The notes beneath the pieces were generated by a model that searched no databases, was not told the origin of the DNA, and saw nothing but the letters and a program-made list of their open reading frames with translations. Shown piece by piece: positions 1-8,496 of a stretch of 39,985 nt of DNA. Location of the stretch: contig JAGWBV010000052.1 of NCBI GenBank assembly GCA_021295715.1, positions 603 through 40,587 on the forward strand, given 5' to 3'. This DNA is from Candidatus Poribacteria bacterium (GTDB lineage Bacteria; Poribacteria; WGA-4E; WGA-3G). The position numbers were made by a program, and so were the translations under genes. Position 1 is the stretch's first letter. Each line of letters starts with the position of its first letter.

Positions 1-62
1 CTGTAAGTCCATCCTTATGTTTCCTTTTGTTTAGGTGAACTTATAGGATAACATAAGGGTGG
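1..62. repeat. imperfect inverted repeat at window edge
   Basis: The arms around 11-21 (CCTTATGTT core) and 50-60 (AACATAAGG core) are inverted copies separated by about 28 bases. The stem can be extended by TCC/GGA with one bulge. This lies immediately upstream of the point where a truncated gene begins to match its paralogue. It could be a transposon end, a REP-type hairpin or a terminator; the edge of the window prevents a decision. Confidence 0.35.
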
Positions 63-128
63 ATACATTCACAGAAAAAGAAAACCTATCTGCTCTCAAA
101 TCAAGGAAAAACAATTAGCACAAGGCGT

Positions 129-809
129 TATAGTTACAAATACCTTCAAGAGGTAGAAGATACCCTCCTTTGGAATGAAAAGAATCTCCGATCCCCGCAA
201 ATCAATTCGCTTCGTCCCCAAGGGTTTGGGCAATATTCTCCCGATGCCCCTGAAAACAAACGTTGGATGCGGCTGTTTACGACAATGAGCCTAACACATT
301 CTGATGGATATATCCTTTACACGACGGGACGATCGGATTTTTTCAACGGGTTTGATGAGAAAGGCGAATTTGTTCCGCATCACGAACACATCTGGTACGA
401 CTTCTGGAATGCCCCGCTCGGTCGTCCGATCGGTGGTGATGAAAGCAAGGGGGTCCTCCACAAAACCTCTAAAGGTATCACGATAGATGGGTTATTTATC
501 CGCGAATTCACTAACGGTTGGGCAGTCTATAACCGCAGTGGTGCCCCTCAAGTTATTCAACTATCAGAACAGGCAACAGGTGTAGAAAGTGGTTTGCTTA
601 ACACCCTTCACATCCTCCCTGACTTAGACGGTGAAATCTACCTGAAAAGAACAACCGATAGTCACGATGTCAATGCGGACGGTATTGTGAATATTCTGGA
701 TTTGGTTGCGGTTGCCAATGGGTTCGGCAAAAAAGCACCGGATGTAAATGGCGATGGCGTTGTCAATGTTTTGGACTTGGTCGCTGTGGCAAATGCGTTC
801 GGGCAGTAG
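129..809 (+). pseudogene. 5'-truncated copy of secreted TIM-barrel/dockerin protein
   Basis: From about position 129 the reading frame matches the C-terminal third of the protein encoded at 2245-4587 (TLLW..., PQINSL, RRWMRLFTT-like, LFIREFTNGWAVYNRSG, then two dockerin-like half repeats). Over the last ~330 bases the two genes look roughly 90% identical. Upstream of ~129 the frame stays open to a TAA at 54-56 but shows no similarity to the paralogue, and there is no signal peptide or plausible start. The ATG at 267 corresponds to an internal Met of the paralogue, so it is not a credible start. I read this as a gene remnant cut by a rearrangement, although a chimeric gene starting outside the window cannot be excluded. 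The two terminal motifs carry the D-x-N-x-D-G calcium-loop pattern of dockerin type I repeats. The stop is TAG at 807-809. Confidence 0.7.
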
Positions 810-861
810 GAATATTAGGAACTACCAGAAAACCAACAGACTCCTCTTTTCAAATTCGATT

Positions 862-890
862 TTGCCATCTAAACTTTGGTATGGTATAAT
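862..890 (+). promoter_or_regulatory. sigma70-type promoter for the higB operon
   Basis: TTGCCA (862-867), a 17-base spacer and TATAAT (885-890), preceded by TATGG, which gives an extended -10. It lies about 95 bases upstream of the higB start and is the only strong promoter seen before the three-gene run 987-4587. Confidence 0.7.
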
Positions 891-986
891 AGATAGCGTT
901 GCGATTAAGCTTCCTGCGCCATTGAGTGAAGAACTAAGTACGCGTGGATAATAACAAAGCACCAACGCGGACTTCATACATATTCG

Positions 987-1325
987 ATGCATATTAGAAA
1001 TCAAGAAAAATTGGCTGAATTTTCACAGAAACATCCGAATTCTAAATCGGCAATTGATAGGTGGCTTGAATTGATGGAGCGAGAAAATTTCGGTTCGATC
1101 ATTGAGTTACGAGAAATATTTCCGCATGCTGACCCGGTCCGAGTAAAAGTGCAGAGGAGGCAATCTGTTGGCGTTCACGTGAGTATAGAAGCGATCGCGA
1201 CAGTTTTCAACATTGGCGGCAACAAAGCGCGTCTTATCGTATCCATACAGTACCAATTGCAACGTGTTACCGTTCATAAGGTTCTAACGCACGCAGAATA
1301 TGATAAGTGGGACAGGAGGATTTAA
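987..1325 (+). CDS. higB: HigB-family type II toxin (mRNA interferase)
   Basis: The 112-residue product has the layout of HigB_toxin proteins. The N-terminal half has F..KHP..K..ID.W and a FGS-I-ELRE-FPHAD segment. The C-terminal half reads VFNIGGNKARLIVSIQY, then V..KVLTHAEYDKW, which is the family's most recognisable signature (usual form: VFNIKGNKYRLV...THAEYD). Members are RelE-fold ribonucleases that cut mRNA at the ribosome. It is the first gene after a clear promoter, and its partner starts 6 bases after its stop. The region between the halves (about residues 50-72) is a little longer than in the family members I remember. The family call is firm; activity is not shown. Confidence 0.85.
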   Translation: MHIRNQEKLAEFSQKHPNSKSAIDRWLELMERENFGSIIELREIFPHADPVRVKVQRRQSVGVHVSIEAIATVFNIGGNKARLIVSIQYQLQRVTVHKVLTHAEYDKWDRRI

Positions 1326-1331
1326 AAAATA

Positions 1332-2234
1332 ATGTCAACTAGTACACAAACAACAAAAAATGTATTGCCCTTATTGGTGCCTCCGCCCCCTACGAAGCCG
1401 AGCCTGCTTGAATCCCAGAAACAAGCTCCTTTTATAACACAACCGGCTCCACTTCTCGAAGCTGTGAAGTCTGCCCCCCGTTCAGAAAGTGACTATCGCT
1501 GGCTTGCATACGTACTGGAGTTGCTAATTGAGATTGGGAATCGAGACGAAAGCCTTAGTTTCAACACTGTATTGAGGCGTGACTACAAGCAGCTTTCATT
1601 CCTGCTGGAAGAGTTAGTTCTTACAGTAGGTGAAAATGTACACCATCCTGCTGCCTCCCTGATGATGCTTGTTGGGTTTCTCGTTGAAAGGTATGAGACC
1701 GAGAACATTCCAAAATTGTTAGATCTCCCACCAGAACCGATAGAAGCGGATCTCGTTGAACAAGACGACGAATGGGAAATCTTAGAGATACGGGACCTCA
1801 CACCAGAAGAGATGCAGGAACTTGAAAAAAACCATCCCCCTGCTGCTATCTTAGAGTGGAGCAAAACGGAGGTAGTTATCCACGCCTTCTTCTCAATGGG
1901 TAATATCCTTTCGGAGGGTGGTTGGGTAAGAGAAGCCATCTCTGCCTACGATATGGCACTCCGCTTGAAACCGGATTACGCCGAAGTTTACTACAATCGG
2001 GGCACAGCGAAAACGTTGATTGGCGAACACCAACTTGGCATCACTGATTTTGACGAAGCCATCCGCCTGAAACCTCAATTTGTAGAGGCACACTACAATC
2101 GCGGTGCGGCAAAACTTGCCCTCAACCAGAGTGTCGCGGCGCGTCCTGATTTTCAAACGGCGTTAAAATTGATGGAACAGCAGGGACGTGAAGATATCAA
2201 AACCAACATCACCCAATACCTTGGAGAAAATTAA
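1332..2234 (+). CDS. HigA-like N-terminal region fused to TPR repeats (putative antitoxin)
   Basis: 300 residues, second gene of the higB operon. Residues 40-127 (APLLEAVKSAPRSE..YR...VLELLIE ... HPAASLMMLVGFLVERYE) resemble the N-terminal helices of HigA antitoxins that go with this HigB family, including the HPLASLL-x-LLG-LIE-YE motif. The XRE helix-turn-helix expected next is absent. After an acidic linker (about 135-165) come three tetratricopeptide repeats: roughly 183-215, 216-249 (AEVYYNRGTAKTLIGE) and 250-284 (VEAHYNRGAAKLALNQ). The first 35 residues are proline rich and probably disordered. A GGAGG at the end of higB serves as ribosome-binding site. By position it should be the antitoxin, but loss of the DNA-binding domain would change autoregulation. 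Alternatively it is a TPR protein only historically related to HigA. TPR call 0.9; HigA relation about 0.6. Confidence 0.7.
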   Translation: MSTSTQTTKNVLPLLVPPPPTKPSLLESQKQAPFITQPAPLLEAVKSAPRSESDYRWLAYVLELLIEIGNRDESLSFNTVLRRDYKQLSFLLEELVLTVGENVHHPAASLMMLVGFLVERYETENIPKLLDLPPEPIEADLVEQDDEWEILEIRDLTPEEMQELEKNHPPAAILEWSKTEVVIHAFFSMGNILSEGGWVREAISAYDMALRLKPDYAEVYYNRGTAKTLIGEHQLGITDFDEAIRLKPQFVEAHYNRGAAKLALNQSVAARPDFQTALKLMEQQGREDIKTNITQYLGEN

Positions 2235-2244
2235 AGAGGAAGTG

Positions 2245-4587
2245 ATGAAACGCATTTACACACTACTTGTGTTCGTTATGGGGGGCTGTATCGTCTGTGG
2301 TGCTGCATCAGCACAAGAGGCGTGGATGCCGGATGAGAACTTGCAACAGGCAGTGCGCAAGAAACTCGGAATTCCTGAACACATTCCGCTAATACCCCCA
2401 GAGATTCATCGCCTGCATGATCTTGTGAGTATAAATGAAGGTATTAAGAATGTACAGGGCTTGGAACACGCTATAAATCTTAGCTTTTTGCATATCGCCC
2501 CGGCTGAAGTCTCTGACCTAACACCCCTCGCGGGACTACTCTCATTAAAGACTTTAAAGTTATACGGCAATAACATTTCGGATATCACACCGCTTTCAAA
2601 CTTAACTGCCTTGAAGCACCTCCAACTGCACGATAACCAGATTACCGACTTAACACCCTTAACTCATTTAACAAACTTGGAAGAGTTAACTATTGCTGGA
2701 AACCCTATTGCTGATTTTAGCCCGCTTGCCAAATTTCCACATTTTGCCCATCTTATTCCTACTGTGATTGAGATACCGGATCCGACCCTCCAACGAGTTA
2801 TTCGAGAAAAACTTGGACTACCAGCAAAAATACCATTAACGGATGTAGAGATGCGTCGACTTGGGGATTTGGTAGTTTTAGAGTCTGAGATAGCGAATCT
2901 TCAAGGATTAGAGCATGCTGTAAATCTCCATTTTTTACATTTGAGTAGCAGTCGGATTGTTGACCTTACACCGCTCGCGAACTTAGTGTCATTAGAGGTG
3001 CTAAAACTCTACGACAATGGGATTTCGGATATTACGCCGTTGACAAACTTGACGAATTTACAGGCACTCAATTTGTCTGGAAATCAGATTACGGATGTAG
3101 CACCTATCGCAAATTTGGTTAATCTCAAAGTGTTGATGTTAGGAGATAACCCGATTACGGACTATAGTTCTATCAGTGGGTTGTCTGGTGTTGATTTCGG
3201 TTACTGCGAAATACCGAGAGTTAGCACGATAGATAGGGTTAAAAATAGGAATTATCCATCTATCTTCTCGGCATGGCACAATATTATAAACCTCCCGACC
3301 TTATCTTATTTGGAACGCCTTGCCTATCACGATCTACACTTTTGCTGTCCTCTGTTCGGGCTTAGCTTTGCAGAGACCGAACAGGGTGTAAAATTAGTTG
3401 GGGACTTGAGAGCGGCGAGAAACCAACGTGATACGCTCTTGGAACAGAATCCAAACATGCTATTCCTCGTTGGCATTTACTATTATGGTGTGCATCCAGA
3501 TACGTTTCCTGAAGATTGGCCGTATTGGTTAAGAGACGAGAACGGCAATCGTGTCCAAGATGTTGGATGGAGTGAATTGCTTATTGATTTCACAATCCCC
3601 GAGGCACAAGATTTTTTTGTTCAGCAGGCTGTCGCAGTTGCTGAATGTGGTCTCTATGACGGTATTTTCTTCGATTGGTGGAGCGAAGAATGGAATGCAC
3701 TCTACAACCGCGAAACAGGAAAACGCTATTACGACCTTGAAGTAGAAGTGAACGCGAAGGTTTCAATACTCCGTCGTATCCGTGAAGCTGCTGGGGACGA
3801 TTTTCTAATCCTTGTCAACACAAATCGCAGTCAGGTCCCGCGCTCAACTCCTTACGTAAACGGGACCTTCATGGAAACCTTGCGGGATTACGAGGGTGGC
3901 TACACATACGCTGGACTTTCTGAAATTGAAAGTACATTGTTATGGTCAGAAGAAAATTTCCAATATCCTCAAATAAACAGTTTGGAAGGTTGGGGAATTG
4001 AAGCCGAACCACTTGATAGTTTAGCAAACCGTCGTTGGATGCGTCTATTTACGACGTTAAGCCTGACACATTCCGATGGTTATGTCCAGTATGTTTCTGG
4101 TATCAGCAGTACAATACATACTCACGTCTATGAAATTTGGAAAGGACATTCAACCGAGCATGCCCGTGGTGAAATCCACGACCACCAACATCACCATTAC
4201 TATTACGACTTCTGGGATGCTGACCTCGGACAACCTATTGGCGAAAAGGCACAACGCTACCAAAACCGAGATGGCTTATTTATCCGCGAGTTCACAAACG
4301 GTTGGGCAGTCTATAACCGTAGTGGTGCTCCCCAAGCTATTCAATTATCAGAACAGGCAACAGGTGTAGAAAGTGGTTTACGTAACACCCTTCATATCCT
4401 CCCTGACTTAGATGGCGAAATCTACCTGAAAAGAACGACCGATAGTCACGATGTCAATGCGGACGGTATTGTGAATATTTTAGATTTGGTTGCTGTGGCA
4501 AATGCGTTTGGCAAAAATGCGCCAGATGTGAATGCGGATGGGGTCGTCAATATTTTGGATTTGGTGGCGGTCGCAAACGCCTTTTGA
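2245..4587 (+). CDS. secreted LRR / TIM-barrel-like / dockerin protein
   Basis: 780 residues from the ATG at 2245, which follows GAGGAAG and begins a clear signal peptide (MKRIYTLLVFVMGG...AASAQ, cleavage near 24). An ATG 19 codons upstream lies inside the preceding gene and would bury the signal. Residues 27-330 hold two ~150-residue units, each an N-terminal cap (PDxxLQxxxRxKLG) plus internalin-type leucine-rich repeats (L..L.L..N.I.DITPL). Residues ~335-640 look like a TIM-barrel glycoside-hydrolase-like domain (LVGIYYYG, YDGIFFDWWSEEW near 473, LILVNTN). The C-terminus has two dockerin-like repeats (DVNADGIVNILDLVAVANAFG and a near copy). The product is probably exported and surface attached. 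The catalytic activity and any cohesin partner are unknown. It starts 10 bases after the TPR gene and is probably cotranscribed with higB. Confidence 0.85.
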   Translation: MKRIYTLLVFVMGGCIVCGAASAQEAWMPDENLQQAVRKKLGIPEHIPLIPPEIHRLHDLVSINEGIKNVQGLEHAINLSFLHIAPAEVSDLTPLAGLLSLKTLKLYGNNISDITPLSNLTALKHLQLHDNQITDLTPLTHLTNLEELTIAGNPIADFSPLAKFPHFAHLIPTVIEIPDPTLQRVIREKLGLPAKIPLTDVEMRRLGDLVVLESEIANLQGLEHAVNLHFLHLSSSRIVDLTPLANLVSLEVLKLYDNGISDITPLTNLTNLQALNLSGNQITDVAPIANLVNLKVLMLGDNPITDYSSISGLSGVDFGYCEIPRVSTIDRVKNRNYPSIFSAWHNIINLPTLSYLERLAYHDLHFCCPLFGLSFAETEQGVKLVGDLRAARNQRDTLLEQNPNMLFLVGIYYYGVHPDTFPEDWPYWLRDENGNRVQDVGWSELLIDFTIPEAQDFFVQQAVAVAECGLYDGIFFDWWSEEWNALYNRETGKRYYDLEVEVNAKVSILRRIREAAGDDFLILVNTNRSQVPRSTPYVNGTFMETLRDYEGGYTYAGLSEIESTLLWSEENFQYPQINSLEGWGIEAEPLDSLANRRWMRLFTTLSLTHSDGYVQYVSGISSTIHTHVYEIWKGHSTEHARGEIHDHQHHHYYYDFWDADLGQPIGEKAQRYQNRDGLFIREFTNGWAVYNRSGAPQAIQLSEQATGVESGLRNTLHILPDLDGEIYLKRTTDSHDVNADGIVNILDLVAVANAFGKNAPDVNADGVVNILDLVAVANAF

Positions 4588-4946
4588 GTGTTCCCCGATC
4601 GGCTATAGCAAGTGGTTCAGCCATCACACATGGTAAGTCAATACTACTCAAGCACTTAATGCTTTTAACTTTGAAGTCCACGCACGACCCGGCGAACAGG
4701 GAGTTGCATCTGCTTCTGATGGCGTTTATCGCTGTCTGTTTCGCTTGCCAATGTGTGTTTTTTGCAAATTTGGATTTATGCTATAATGTGTATGTGAGGC
4801 CTGATGGCACCAATTTAGCAAAAACCCTTCAAATCATAGGAGACATCCACAAGACGTAGCATCAACGCTATGTCTTCCGGGACTATCAATATTTTCAGGT
4901 TCTTTCAGTTCGTGGAAAGACGCATTACGCGTAAGGAGATTAACTT
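4588..4946. other. 359-base gap without a convincing gene
   Basis: A 91-codon frame runs through it (4584-4859), but it has no recognisable domain and overlaps the end of the preceding gene. A TATAAT at 4782-4787 within TATGCTATAATG could be a -10 element for the gene at 4947, but I find no good -35 at 16-18 bases. Another frame around 4660-4740 reads like decayed coding sequence, too short to assign. Confidence 0.4.
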
Positions 4947-5723
4947 ATGTTTCCTCATTTGTTTGCATGGCTCTGTATTTTGACGCTTGTTTTGAGTGTA
5001 ATTGCTGTAGAAGCTGCTAAAATTGCTGTTATTGATTTTGCCGACGAGTGGACAAAAGTTGATGCGTTACGTCAGACCCTGGATGAATTCAAAGTTGAGT
5101 ACGATGATCTGACAAAGGCACTTGAAGGTGGAAAGCTACCTCTCAAAGCAGAAACTAAAATTTTTTTGATTGGTAGCATGCTGACCAACAACGCTGAATT
5201 GCATCAAAATCTTGACAAGAACGCAAAAACGATTCAGGATTTCGTCGAAAATGGGGGTCTCGTCTGGGAACCGACCCAAGCTGATCAGAACGAAGCGAAT
5301 GTGGATTGGTTGCCACCTGGATTGAGTTGTGTTCGTAGCGACCGTGATAGTCCAGTTTTTGAAATACTGCAAGCCGACCATCAGCTCTTTAACGAACCAA
5401 ACCGTATGGATCAAAAAACGTTTGAAGGTTGGGGACATCAGGGCTGGCCTACTGTCTGGGAAGTCATCGCTTCTCAAAAGGGCTTTGACGTGCTGATGGA
5501 AAGTTTAGGGCAACCTGTCATTATGGAAGCGGAATTCGGGAAAGGTAAGTTCCTGATGATGGCAATTGCGCCTGATAAATACTATATCGCAGGTAACGAT
5601 GACAACACGAAGGACATGGCAAAACTTTTCATGGAGAATTTGCTGTTCCATGTCGAAGAATTTGCCGCTATCGAAGCAGATGGTAAACTCACAACAATGT
5701 GGGCGAATCTGAAAATGTGGTAG
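4947..5723 (+). CDS. secreted ThuA/GATase1-like protein
   Basis: 258 residues with an N-terminal signal peptide (hydrophobic stretch 5-22, then VEAAK). The body reads IAVIDFADEW, TKIFLIGSML, IQDFVENGGLVWEPTQAD and FGKGKFLMMAIAPDKYY, then a C-terminal amphipathic helix. This order of strands and the 'FVENGGLV' turn fit the class I glutamine-amidotransferase-like fold, as in ThuA-type and secreted trehalose-utilisation-like proteins. I see no certain catalytic triad, so a binding role is as likely as an enzymatic one. The last 16 residues contain EADGKLTTMWANLK, which resembles the end of the LamG protein at 9619-10410 (EARGKLATTWGRLK). The start is an ATG preceded by AAGGAG at 4933-4938. Confidence 0.6.
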   Translation: MFPHLFAWLCILTLVLSVIAVEAAKIAVIDFADEWTKVDALRQTLDEFKVEYDDLTKALEGGKLPLKAETKIFLIGSMLTNNAELHQNLDKNAKTIQDFVENGGLVWEPTQADQNEANVDWLPPGLSCVRSDRDSPVFEILQADHQLFNEPNRMDQKTFEGWGHQGWPTVWEVIASQKGFDVLMESLGQPVIMEAEFGKGKFLMMAIAPDKYYIAGNDDNTKDMAKLFMENLLFHVEEFAAIEADGKLTTMWANLKMW

Positions 5724-5792
5724 ATACGATATTAGGCATTATTGTAACCTCCAGGTTTTCAACGATCTGCCGGATGCTACAACTTGTTTGAG

Positions 5793-5821
5793 GTAGGGCG
5801 GATATAAGAAACCGCCCTTAC
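5793..5821. terminator. REP-like hairpin between convergent genes
   Basis: GTAGGGCGG ... CCGCCCTTAC forms a stem with GGGCGG (5796-5801) pairing CCGCCC (5812-5817). It lies between the ends of two convergent genes, so it could end transcription from either side. Its GTAG-stem layout resembles other hairpins in the window (10462-10484, 20601-20624). Confidence 0.5.
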
Positions 5822-5832
5822 AAACAGAATCC

Positions 5833-7092
5833 CTAACTCCACAACCTATCGTGTGAACGTTCAGAATCCCATTCTGTCGTCGGCGCGAAGTAGTCCGTCT
5901 CCTCAGGGTGCAGATGCTCGCGGATGACCTCTTCGTTGAGGTCTATACCTAACCCTGGGGTTTCGGGAACATTGATATAGCCGTTTTCAATGATCGGATT
6001 CGGCAAACCTGTCACCATTTCATCCCACCATGGATTGTCGACGGAGTGGTTTTCTAAGACCATAAAGTTCGATGTCGCTGCAGCACAATGGACACTCGCC
6101 ATTGCACAGATAGGCGTTCCTGCCATGTGGAGTGCCATCGCAATGCCGTGCTCTTCCGCCAGATCGCCGATCTTCTTCGTCTCTAAAATTCCACCTGATG
6201 TCGCTATATCCGGGTGCGCTATGGCAATCCCTCGACGCTCAAACAGCGGCATAAAGTCCTCTTTGCAATAAATGTCCTCGCCTGTGCAGATAGGCGTCGC
6301 ACACGAATTCGAGAGACGCACATACTGGTCGGTATACTGCCACGGTACCATATCCTCTAACCACGCGAGATTGTATTTCTCCAATGCTCTCGCGATGCGG
6401 ATACAGTCCTCAATACCGATATGTCCGAAGTGATCGACGGCGAGTGGTATCTCATAACCGATAATATCCCGAACCGTTTCCACGTATTCGCACAATATGG
6501 CAATTCCCTTTTCAGTGAGTCGGATACCGGTAAACGGGTGCATCAGGTTGGAGGTATCTAAATTTCCCGCAGGTGCGGAGATTGTACCCGGTGTTCCCCG
6601 AAGTAGTCCAACACCGATGTCCATCTTCAGAAAGGTAAACCCTCTATTCATACGTTCTTGAAGGATTTTCCCCATCTCTTCGGGATCTCTGAGGGATGGC
6701 GTGTCACTGTAGCATCGGATTTTGTCTCGGAATTTGCCGCCAGCGAGTTGATAGCACGGCACGCCGTAAGCCTTCCCAGCCAGATCCATCAGTGCCATCT
6801 CAATCCCACAGATACCACCACCTTGCCGTGCGTGATGACCGAACTGCTTAATCTGTCGAAAGATTTTATCGACGTTACACGGATTTTCGCCGATAATACG
6901 GCTTTTCAGCATCAACGCATACGTCGGACTTGCACCATCTCGGACCTCACCGAGACCATGAATGCCTTGATTCGTGTCCAGTTTCAAGATGGGACCGCCT
7001 GTCTGCGTCCGAACGATACGCATATCGGTGATTTTTAGTCCCGAAGGTTGAGAAGCAGTATTGACGTTTGATAATACCTGTTGATCTTCCAT
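5833..7092 (-). CDS. mandelate racemase/muconate lactonizing family enzyme
   Basis: 419 residues, enolase superfamily, probably an acid-sugar dehydratase. An N-terminal capping domain (about 18-130, with IMxLLDxAGK-like ALMDLAGKAYG near 100-110) precedes a barrel with K156 (FLKMDIG), D220 (PLAVDHFG), E246 (WLEDMVP), E272 (TGEDIY), D295 (AHPDIATSGG) and H322 (MALHMAG). D220/E246/E272 fit the Mg2+ ligands. D295-H322 fits the catalytic dyad of the D-gluconate/galactonate dehydratase branch, and H221/H224 next to the first ligand also point that way. The substrate cannot be fixed from sequence. The ATG at 7092 is preceded by CCGCAAGGAATAATTAAAA, the tail of an intergenic repeat that seems to supply the ribosome-binding site. 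The gene is convergent with the ThuA-like gene. Confidence 0.9.
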   Translation of the reverse strand: MEDQQVLSNVNTASQPSGLKITDMRIVRTQTGGPILKLDTNQGIHGLGEVRDGASPTYALMLKSRIIGENPCNVDKIFRQIKQFGHHARQGGGICGIEMALMDLAGKAYGVPCYQLAGGKFRDKIRCYSDTPSLRDPEEMGKILQERMNRGFTFLKMDIGVGLLRGTPGTISAPAGNLDTSNLMHPFTGIRLTEKGIAILCEYVETVRDIIGYEIPLAVDHFGHIGIEDCIRIARALEKYNLAWLEDMVPWQYTDQYVRLSNSCATPICTGEDIYCKEDFMPLFERRGIAIAHPDIATSGGILETKKIGDLAEEHGIAMALHMAGTPICAMASVHCAAATSNFMVLENHSVDNPWWDEMVTGLPNPIIENGYINVPETPGLGIDLNEEVIREHLHPEETDYFAPTTEWDSERSHDRLWS

Positions 7093-7182
7093 TTTTTAAT
7101 TATTCCTTGCGGGGTGATGAAGTGGATTTCATGTTTGATGTCCCTTTCTCTTGATCCGCCCGCGCCGTTGTTGCGGGCTGCT
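7093..7182 (-). repeat. leader repeat, copy 1 (hairpin + AAGG tail)
   Basis: Read on the minus strand: a head hairpin GCCCGC-AACAACGG-CGCGGGC (about 7156-7180), ~45 variable bases, then the tail CCCCGCAAGGAATAATTAAAAA ending directly at the ATG of the racemase-family gene. Relative to copies 2-4 the head stem has T-to-C and A-to-G changes on opposite arms, so pairing is kept. Confidence 0.65.
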
Positions 7183-7215
7183 TTCTTAAGTTGATTTTCA
7201 TTTTGGACAGACAAA

Positions 7216-7941
7216 CTAAGCGTCACTTTCTGATATGATTTTGAGCGCGGTATCCAGTATCGTCAGATGGAGTGCTACCCGTTGTTCAAGTTGCCAGACC
7301 GTTGGTGTCTCAGAGATGATAACATGTTCACTATGAAAATGCAATAGGTAAGGTGCCAAGCCTTGCGTTCCCCAAGAATTAGCGACTTTGTAGACACCCT
7401 CCGCGAGATCGGGAGCATCTTCGCCCGGATCATTGGGATCTATTGAACCAATCGCCTTGGCGGCGACAGCGAGTTGAGGACCGATGTATTTCTCGTTCCG
7501 TTTGCCTTCATAGAGGTAAAATCCGGTTGCATCGTAGTCTTCATGGAAATCTATCGTAAGTGAGAATTGAGTCTTACCGAGGGCTTTTTTGACGATAGCG
7601 ACTTCGGCAACATCCTCCGTTTCAAAAGCGCGGTTGATGTCTATGCCATCACGGGTTTCGCGTGTGTTATGAACGTAACCGTAGGGGTTTATACACGGAA
7701 TGATTAGGAATGAGAATTTATTTAGGCGTGAGGTATTGTCCCGTTCAAGGAACTGTAAAACTGCCTCAACGCCAGCGGGTTCGTCGCCGTGCATACCACC
7801 CGTGATAAGAACTCGTTGGGGCGTATGTGCGGATGACGCTAAATGAATTTGATGTATCGGGTAATTGTGGGCGGTGCCGAGTTGTTCTATTCGTACATCT
7901 AAGTTTTTTAGCCGTTCAGTAGCTTCAGTGTAATTGCGCAA
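7216..7941 (-). CDS. M14-type zinc carboxypeptidase / AstE-like protein
   Basis: 241 residues. Zinc ligands H51 and E54 (GGMHGDEPAG) and H133 (DFHEDYD) are present, as is the N-P-x-G-x...R...G-x-D-x-N-R motif (INPYGYVHNTRETRDGIDINRAF region, ~83-106). This places it with short M14 metallocarboxypeptidase-like proteins related to succinylglutamate desuccinylase/aspartoacylase. No signal peptide is visible, so a cytoplasmic amidohydrolase acting on a small peptide or acyl-amino acid is likely. It runs in the same direction as the racemase-family gene downstream (about 120 bases apart, with a leader repeat between) and diverges from the TPR gene at 8104. Confidence 0.8.
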   Translation of the reverse strand: MRNYTEATERLKNLDVRIEQLGTAHNYPIHQIHLASSAHTPQRVLITGGMHGDEPAGVEAVLQFLERDNTSRLNKFSFLIIPCINPYGYVHNTRETRDGIDINRAFETEDVAEVAIVKKALGKTQFSLTIDFHEDYDATGFYLYEGKRNEKYIGPQLAVAAKAIGSIDPNDPGEDAPDLAEGVYKVANSWGTQGLAPYLLHFHSEHVIISETPTVWQLEQRVALHLTILDTALKIISESDA

Positions 7942-8041
7942 ACTTCAGAACTCCTCAATAAATTTAACAAACAAAAGATATACGCATAGCATATCGCAAA
8001 ACGATTCAGTATGCAATCGTTTTTGCTGGTCTATTTTAGGT

Positions 8042-8070
8042 TTGACAATTACGGGCTTTTTTGATAAAAT
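8042..8070 (+). promoter_or_regulatory. sigma70-type promoter for the small TPR gene
   Basis: TTGACA (8042-8047), 17 bases, TAAAAT (8065-8070). The start codon of the TPR gene follows at 8104, with AAAGGA in between as ribosome-binding site. Confidence 0.75.
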
Positions 8071-8103
8071 TCTGTTAAACTTTCACCTCAAAGGACACAA
8101 AAG

Positions 8104-8436
8104 ATGCCGACCGAAGCGGAACTTTACGATGCCGCACTCACCCATTTTGCTGAAAACGACCTCGAAGCGGCTGTTAATGGTTTTAAAGAATTGATTGAAA
8201 CTTACCCAGACTATATCGAAGGATTCCTTGGGCTCGGACACGCCTATGAACGGATGAGTCTATACGATGAAGCCATTGAGGCTATCCAGAAGGCGATAGA
8301 AATCAACCCGAAGGATCCACTTGTATATACCAGTCTGTCCATGTGTTACCAACGAAAAGGGATGATCCAAGAGGCAGAAGACGCGATGGCAAAGTCGCAG
8401 GAACTGCAGATGGAGGTGTCCCGTTCATCCACATGA
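8104..8436 (+). CDS. small TPR protein
   Basis: 110 residues made almost wholly of tetratricopeptide repeats: about 3-36 (AELYDAALTHFAENDLEAAVNGF), 37-70 (IEGFLGLGHAYERMSLYDEAIEAI) and 71-104 (PLVYTSLSMCYQRKGMIQEAEDAM). No signal peptide or extra domain. It is a protein-protein scaffold of unknown partner. It has its own promoter and RBS (AAAGGACACAAAAG-ATG), and the selenoprotein gene follows 60 bases later. An overlapping longer frame (7934-8194) is not real. Confidence 0.85.
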   Translation: MPTEAELYDAALTHFAENDLEAAVNGFKELIETYPDYIEGFLGLGHAYERMSLYDEAIEAIQKAIEINPKDPLVYTSLSMCYQRKGMIQEAEDAMAKSQELQMEVSRSST

Positions 8437-8450
8437 TGTCTTAAAGGATT

Positions 8451-8471
8451 GGCGAGGTTCCAAACCTCGCC
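8451..8471. repeat. short REP-like hairpin
   Basis: GGCGAGGTT (8451-8459), loop CCA, AACCTCGCC (8463-8471): a perfect 9-bp stem between the TPR gene and the selenoprotein gene. It may attenuate readthrough into the next gene. Confidence 0.6.
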
Positions 8472-8496
8472 TGCAACAAAATATTGAGGTTTTCCT

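Noticed and set aside
4584-4859. 91-codon plus-strand frame after the dockerin protein
   Set aside because: No domain, no RBS, and it overlaps the preceding gene's end; base composition and sense suggest non-coding DNA.
7035-7226. 63-codon minus-strand frame overlapping the racemase-family start
   Set aside because: It translates the leader repeat and part of neighbouring genes in another frame.
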